Shown piece after piece: positions 59,974-64,000 of a DNA stretch of 64,000 nucleotides. The position numbers were made by a program, and so were the translations under genes. The stretch is from Capitulum mitella (lineage: Eukaryota > Arthropoda > Thecostraca > Pollicipedomorpha > Pollicipedidae). Numbering within the stretch: position 1 is the first letter of the stretch; the number at the start of each line of letters is the position of its first letter. The stretch covers positions 129,001 through 193,000 of the forward strand of contig CP099839.1 of the NCBI GenBank assembly GCA_030062745.1. The letters run 5' to 3'. The notes under the pieces are model-generated. The model searched no databases. It saw only the letters and a program-made list of their open reading frames with translations, and was not told the DNA's origin.

Positions 59974-60473
59974 CTGCCGCGAGAAGGCCGCCACATCAGA
60001 CTGCGTCTCCATTTTTAACCACCAGAAGGAGACCCCGACAGAAGGCGGAAAGTGAACGCCACGGCCTATCGGGCAGAGCAAACTGGTATCTTGTTTCGGT
60101 CCAGTGGACTCAGCCAGCTGACTCGGGTAGGTGGACTCAGCCGCCAAGACTGGGACGGTCGGACTTGGCAAAGTGAATGAACTCGACCGGGTGGACCGCC
60201 ACCCGGCCGGCTGACTCCTGCTGGGGAACACTTTCCACCTATTTCACTGCCGTGTGGGGCGCGACGACACCTTCAGGCGTTTCCGGCTGAGCCGGTTGGT
60301 GCTTCTGCCGTTCATGGCAGTGGTGCGCACGCACAGAATGTAGAGCTGCATGCGGATGAATCGGGCCATTATCCCCCGCAAACGGCCAGTTTCGCATAGC
60401 CCAGCATCCACCTCCTGATACTGGGGAGTATCTTCGATACAAAGCATAAGCTTTTGTCCGATGCCATGGTTGT
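59974..60473. other. region with open frames, no assignment
   Basis: Long overlapping minus-strand frames (59944-60231, 60239-60447) share no recognisable motif. It may be decayed sequence of the neighbouring P-type transposon. Confidence 0.25.
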
Positions 60474-60650
60474 TTAACCCTATTCCCGGACGGCTAGACG
60501 CTATGGTCGATTCCCGGCGGGGGGGGGGCGGATTCGGCCCCCCCTGAGATCTCGAGAACTACTCGTCCGATTTCATCGCAACAAACGGCAATCGATTTGC
60601 GGTCACGTGAACTACATTTTTATAAAAAGTCTACAGTCTACCATAATGGG
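60474..60650 (-). repeat. dispersed repeat R1, copy 4 (3' end, reversed)
   Basis: Starts TTAACCCTATTCCCGGACGG and continues GATTCCCGGCGGGGGG and GATCTCGAGAACTACTCG. It overlaps the degraded end of the P-type relic. Confidence 0.8.
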
Positions 60651-60986
60651 ACTGACTGAAGTAATATCACGTGCAAACTGCACGACGGTTTCAGGCATTG
60701 GGCGGTGAGGTCGAGATGCGGCAGACGTGGCGACGGCCGACAGTCTGTCTGCATCTGGTTCACAGTTTGCGTCGTCAGGTGACCGCAGCACGCTGTTCAT
60801 GCCGCTTTTCCGGTAGGCTTGACGGAACTGAGTCGGGTCGGGATGGTCGTTCTGGCCATTGACCTGACGAATGGTGCCAAAGAAATTTTCCAGTGAATCC
60901 TGATTGAGTCGCCGTGTACAAAGGAATTTAAGGATGTCTTTGACACTGTTCCATAGGAAGTCAAGAGAAGTCAAGTCAAAAGTCAA
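60612..60986 (-). pseudogene. P-element/THAP9-type transposase C-terminal fragment
   Basis: The minus-strand frame reads FLCTRRLNQDSLENFFGTIR then QNDHPDPTQFRQAYR. This follows the conserved C-terminal block of P-superfamily transposases (THAP9 family), typically F-L-T-x-R-L-N-Q-D-x-L-E-N-F-F-G-x-I-R-Q followed by N-x-x-P-T-x-x-Q-F. The THAP zinc finger, GTPase-insertion and upstream catalytic parts were not found, and an R1 repeat interrupts the downstream side, so it is a relic. Confidence 0.72.
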
Positions 60987-61030
60987 GTCATGTCAAAGTC
61001 AAGTCAAAAGTCAATAGAAAAGTCAAGTCT
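60958..61030. repeat. AAGTC-type short tandem repeat
   Basis: Variants of AAGTCAAGTCAAA repeated for ~70 bp. Confidence 0.85.
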
Positions 61031-62164
61031 GGTGCAGACCGCTTTGAGTTCTTGCAGTTAATTGCCCCACACCAGGCACTGCTGTCCTTGAATGGGTTCA
61101 TGCTCAAGGCCAATCAATGGATGTAAGCACATACTGAAGCCTTACATGCACCTGTAAGGCTGGCCGTCCACTTGCACTATTCGGCGCGTAACCGAATGAC
61201 TGAATGACGGAAATTACGCACCGAATTCTGGGACGCCGTCCACTGGTGCTTTTGACTCGCCGAAAGAATTTCCCATGACTGTCATAATGCAAAACAGCAA
61301 AACAAACACTTCTTTTCTTTTAATGGATTAGTAAGGCATTAATAACAATCACAATGAAAATTAATTTTGCCACATTCATATGCATATCTGGACTGTTCTT
61401 ATATCACAGTTAAGTAATTCCAACGATCATACCTGCGACAAAAAGTTGTCCAGTTGACTACAGCATCCTTTAATTTAGCACTGCCACAACAAGTTCTAAT
61501 ATATTCTTCAATATCACGACAATTTGGACGGAAGTACTTACTTCGTTGTCCTCTGTGAGTCGACTTCCATCAAACACGCTTGCGTCTCAACAGCTGTTTG
61601 CCGCCGAACGGCCGAAAAGTTGAGCTTTTTCTACTTTTCGGTTCGGCGCCGAAAAGTTGAACGCGCCGACTGGCGTATTCGGGCTTGGGGCTGTGTCTCC
61701 TAACCCATGAGCATAAAAACACAGATATAGCAGACCTTGTAATGATGCACATGTTGTAACAGTTGTTCACCAAGTGATCAAAGGGGCCAGATTACCCTTG
61801 GTTATTTCCACCTGTTTGGGATGACTGGGATGAGGAGGCTGGGAAAGGGGTTGATGGTCCAGACAGTTCTGGAATCCATGAACAGTCGGGCGTCAGTACG
61901 TCGTCCGACACCCACCACAACGGCGCAGGGCAAGGAATATCCATTTCTCTGTTTCACGAAGTACCCTATTCACCTCACGCCGCACAGGTGGTTTAGAACT
62001 TACATTAAACATACGAGAAGGCGCCTCACAGTAGCAAGCGGATATCAAACCGCGGCGCGAGGCCAGAACTATCTTCCCCGAGCCGGCGCGACACGTGTCC
62101 ACCACATGCCCATTGCCCGAAAACGTTTGCAGCGTTGCTCGGCTCCTCGATCACAACATTCCTG
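61031..62164. other. non-coding region
   Basis: Contains a local inverted repeat at ~61610-61670 (CCGAAAAGTTGA motifs around CTACTTTTCGG). No gene recognised. Confidence 0.35.
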
Positions 62165-64000
62165 TCAATAGATGGTGCCAGTGTCGCCGCTGTCGCGATT
62201 CTGCGGCGAGTTTCCAATCCAGTAGTATAATCCATGGTTTAAGCTTCGGCACGTCAGTCGTAGTTTTTCTCTTTCTCCCTGGTACCTCTGGCAGTCAAAG
62301 AGTATGTGCCATATTGAAAAGTATGAGTGACATGGGACACATAGTGGTTTGTCTGAGTGGTTTATTATGTGTGAATGAGTCAGTCCTGTGTGTGCCAGTC
62401 GTAAGCGTGCCAAAACAGCTTCTTCCCGGCGGTTTTAGCGGTACCTGGTATCCCATTCAGCAACCGAATTTTTTATGTGTTTTAAAAGTGTTGGACGAGG
62501 GTGGCTGCGCCAATATCCATCAAAGTACTAATACATCAGTTTCCTTATTTCTGGAAAAAAATTCTCTGTGACCAACTGGGACCGGGGTGACTGTGGTTAT
62601 TCGTAAGGCTTCCTTTGCTCGCATAACTGCTCTTTCGTTACCACGTATGCCTTCGTGACTGGGAATCCATAAAAATTTAACAGTCATGCCCTTCTCTGTG
62701 ATGTCGCAATACAAGTCAAATATAAGGGCAGCGAGGGGGTCAGGCTTGCGCTATGACTGTAGGGCCTGGAGAGCAGAGAGTGAGTCAGAGCAGGTAACCG
62801 ATTTCCGAATGCCTTGAGCCTGAATAAATTTCAGGCTTTGATGAATTGTGCTAAGTTCTACGGTAAAAACGGAAATTTTGTCCGGTAATCTGTGTCATCC
62901 GGTGATTTGTCTGTACACAAAAGCGCACCCTACTTTGTCGTGTTCTTTAGAGCCGTCGGCAAAAAAAGAGGTGGTAGTCCGAGTGATTTTCATCAAACTG
63001 CAAGAACATGTCCTGTACCTTATCATGGTCTAGAGTGCTCTTGTTTTGTGAGGTGAACATTTGGAAACTGATCTGTGAGATGGTCCAAGGAGGGTGGCTA
63101 CTGTGAATTTTGCTCACGTTGGTCGGCACCAAGAATTCTATGTCTCTGCAGACTTTGTGAAACCGTAGTGACGGAGGAAAACCACAGAGTCGATTAATTC
63201 TTTGCTCGTCCATGTGTCTGAGGTATTCCATAAAGTGTTTCAGATGATAGCAAGGGTGTTCTCGGTCGCTTAGAATCCGCAGGAAATACCGTGTGGTCAT
63301 CTCCCACTTCCTCAGCGACAGTGGTGACACGTCAGCCTCAACTATGAGACTCTCAACCGGTGAGGTTCGCAGAGCGCCCAGTGCGATTCTCAGACAAGCG
63401 TTTTGTATCTTCTCTAAAGACTGAAGGGCCCTTGACTAGTGGTCGAAGACTTGTGCGCCATATTCCAAAATTGATCTGATCAGTACGAAGAACATACGAA
63501 GAACAGTTTTTCTGTCTGCCCCGAGGCCCGAACCAGCCATGCATTTAAGGGAGGGAATTATTTTCATCGCTCTTGTCTTAAGATATTGTATGTGAGTGGT
63601 GAAATTTAACTTGGTGTCCAGGTGTACTCCTAGAAATTTGACGGTTTCCAGGAATTCGATGGGCTGTCCATTGAGAAGGAGATCTATCGGAGGTCTGCAC
63701 TGCTCGTTTCTTATGCATTTTTTGAAAATGATTGCTTTCGATTTTGGTGCGGAGAATGAGAAACCCCATTTGTTGGCCCAGTCTTCAGTTCGGGAAAGAG
63801 CAGATTGGAGAGACTGAAAAATCAACCACAGGTTTTTTCCAGTTGCCCACAGAGCACAGTCATCTGCGTGCAGTGCGTGAGACACACCAGCAGGGCAATT
63901 CTCGAAGAGATCATTAGTCATGAAAAGAAAAAGCAGAGGAGAAATTGCCCCGCCCTGGACCACACCGTTGTCCAGGGGGAAGGAGTCCGAGAGGGTTCCG
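62165..64000 (-). pseudogene. LINE (I/Nimb-like group) reverse transcriptase and RNase H, degraded
   Basis: The minus strand enters at the right edge inside the reverse transcriptase: NGVVQGGAISPLLF, then the catalytic HADDCALW, WANKWGFSFS, SKAIIF, and FLGVHLDTKLNF. After ILEYGAQVFDH comes TAG (63433-63435), then the frame resumes as LEKIQNACLRIALGALRTSP. A frameshift near 62970 leads to an RNase H: FADGS, VELST, CSDSLSAL and FLWIPSHEGIRGNERA. The C-terminus has RLRLAHTGLTHSHI and LCVPCHSYFSIWHILFDC, the CCHC-like end of these elements. RNase H after the reverse transcriptase points to the I/Nimb-related group. The 5' part is outside the window. Multiple stops show it is inactive. Confidence 0.85.

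Overview
This is a stretch of nuclear DNA from an animal, most likely an invertebrate and possibly an arthropod. Two intron-containing genes sit at the left edge, and most of the remaining ~58 kb is transposon debris. Vertebrate-like gene families with GT..AG introns, tRNA-derived SINEs, DD37E Tc1/mariner, hAT-like, P-type, Penelope-like and RNase-H-bearing LINE relics all fit that reading. The species cannot be named from the sequence.

Layout. (1) 1-5.5 kb: the 3' part of STARD7 (+), a START-domain lipid transfer protein, faces a complete two-exon ARL6IP4/SRp25 gene (-). The third STARD7 intron shown carries a tRNA-Val-derived SINE. (2) 5.7-13.4 kb: a degraded DD37E transposase, then a three-level nest of DNA transposons, then a second copy of the nested element. 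(3) 13.5-28 kb: low-information DNA with a MITE, dispersed repeats, a 21-bp perfect hairpin, a split tRNA-related SINE and a LINE ORF1 relic. (4) 29.2-40.9 kb: a pair of ~3.2 kb inverted arms around a 5 kb core; a ~715-bp repeat lies in each arm and again at 58 kb. (5) 41.0-47.0 kb: a fold-back element, then two Penelope-like 3' ends fused head to head, one of them split by three tandem 1.3-kb units. (6) 47-54 kb: lower repeat density, with a WAP-like exon that has TGA at a conserved cysteine, CpG-rich blocks, a MITE and a signal-peptide exon. (7) 55.5-64 kb: more dispersed repeats, a ~700-bp hairpin, a P-type transposase relic and an RNase-H-type LINE running off the right end.

The two left genes are ordinary housekeeping genes with no evident functional link. 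I see no dedicated gene cluster or new multi-gene system. The best leads are the nested transposons with readable target-site duplications, the broken inverted Penelope pair, and the WAP exon.
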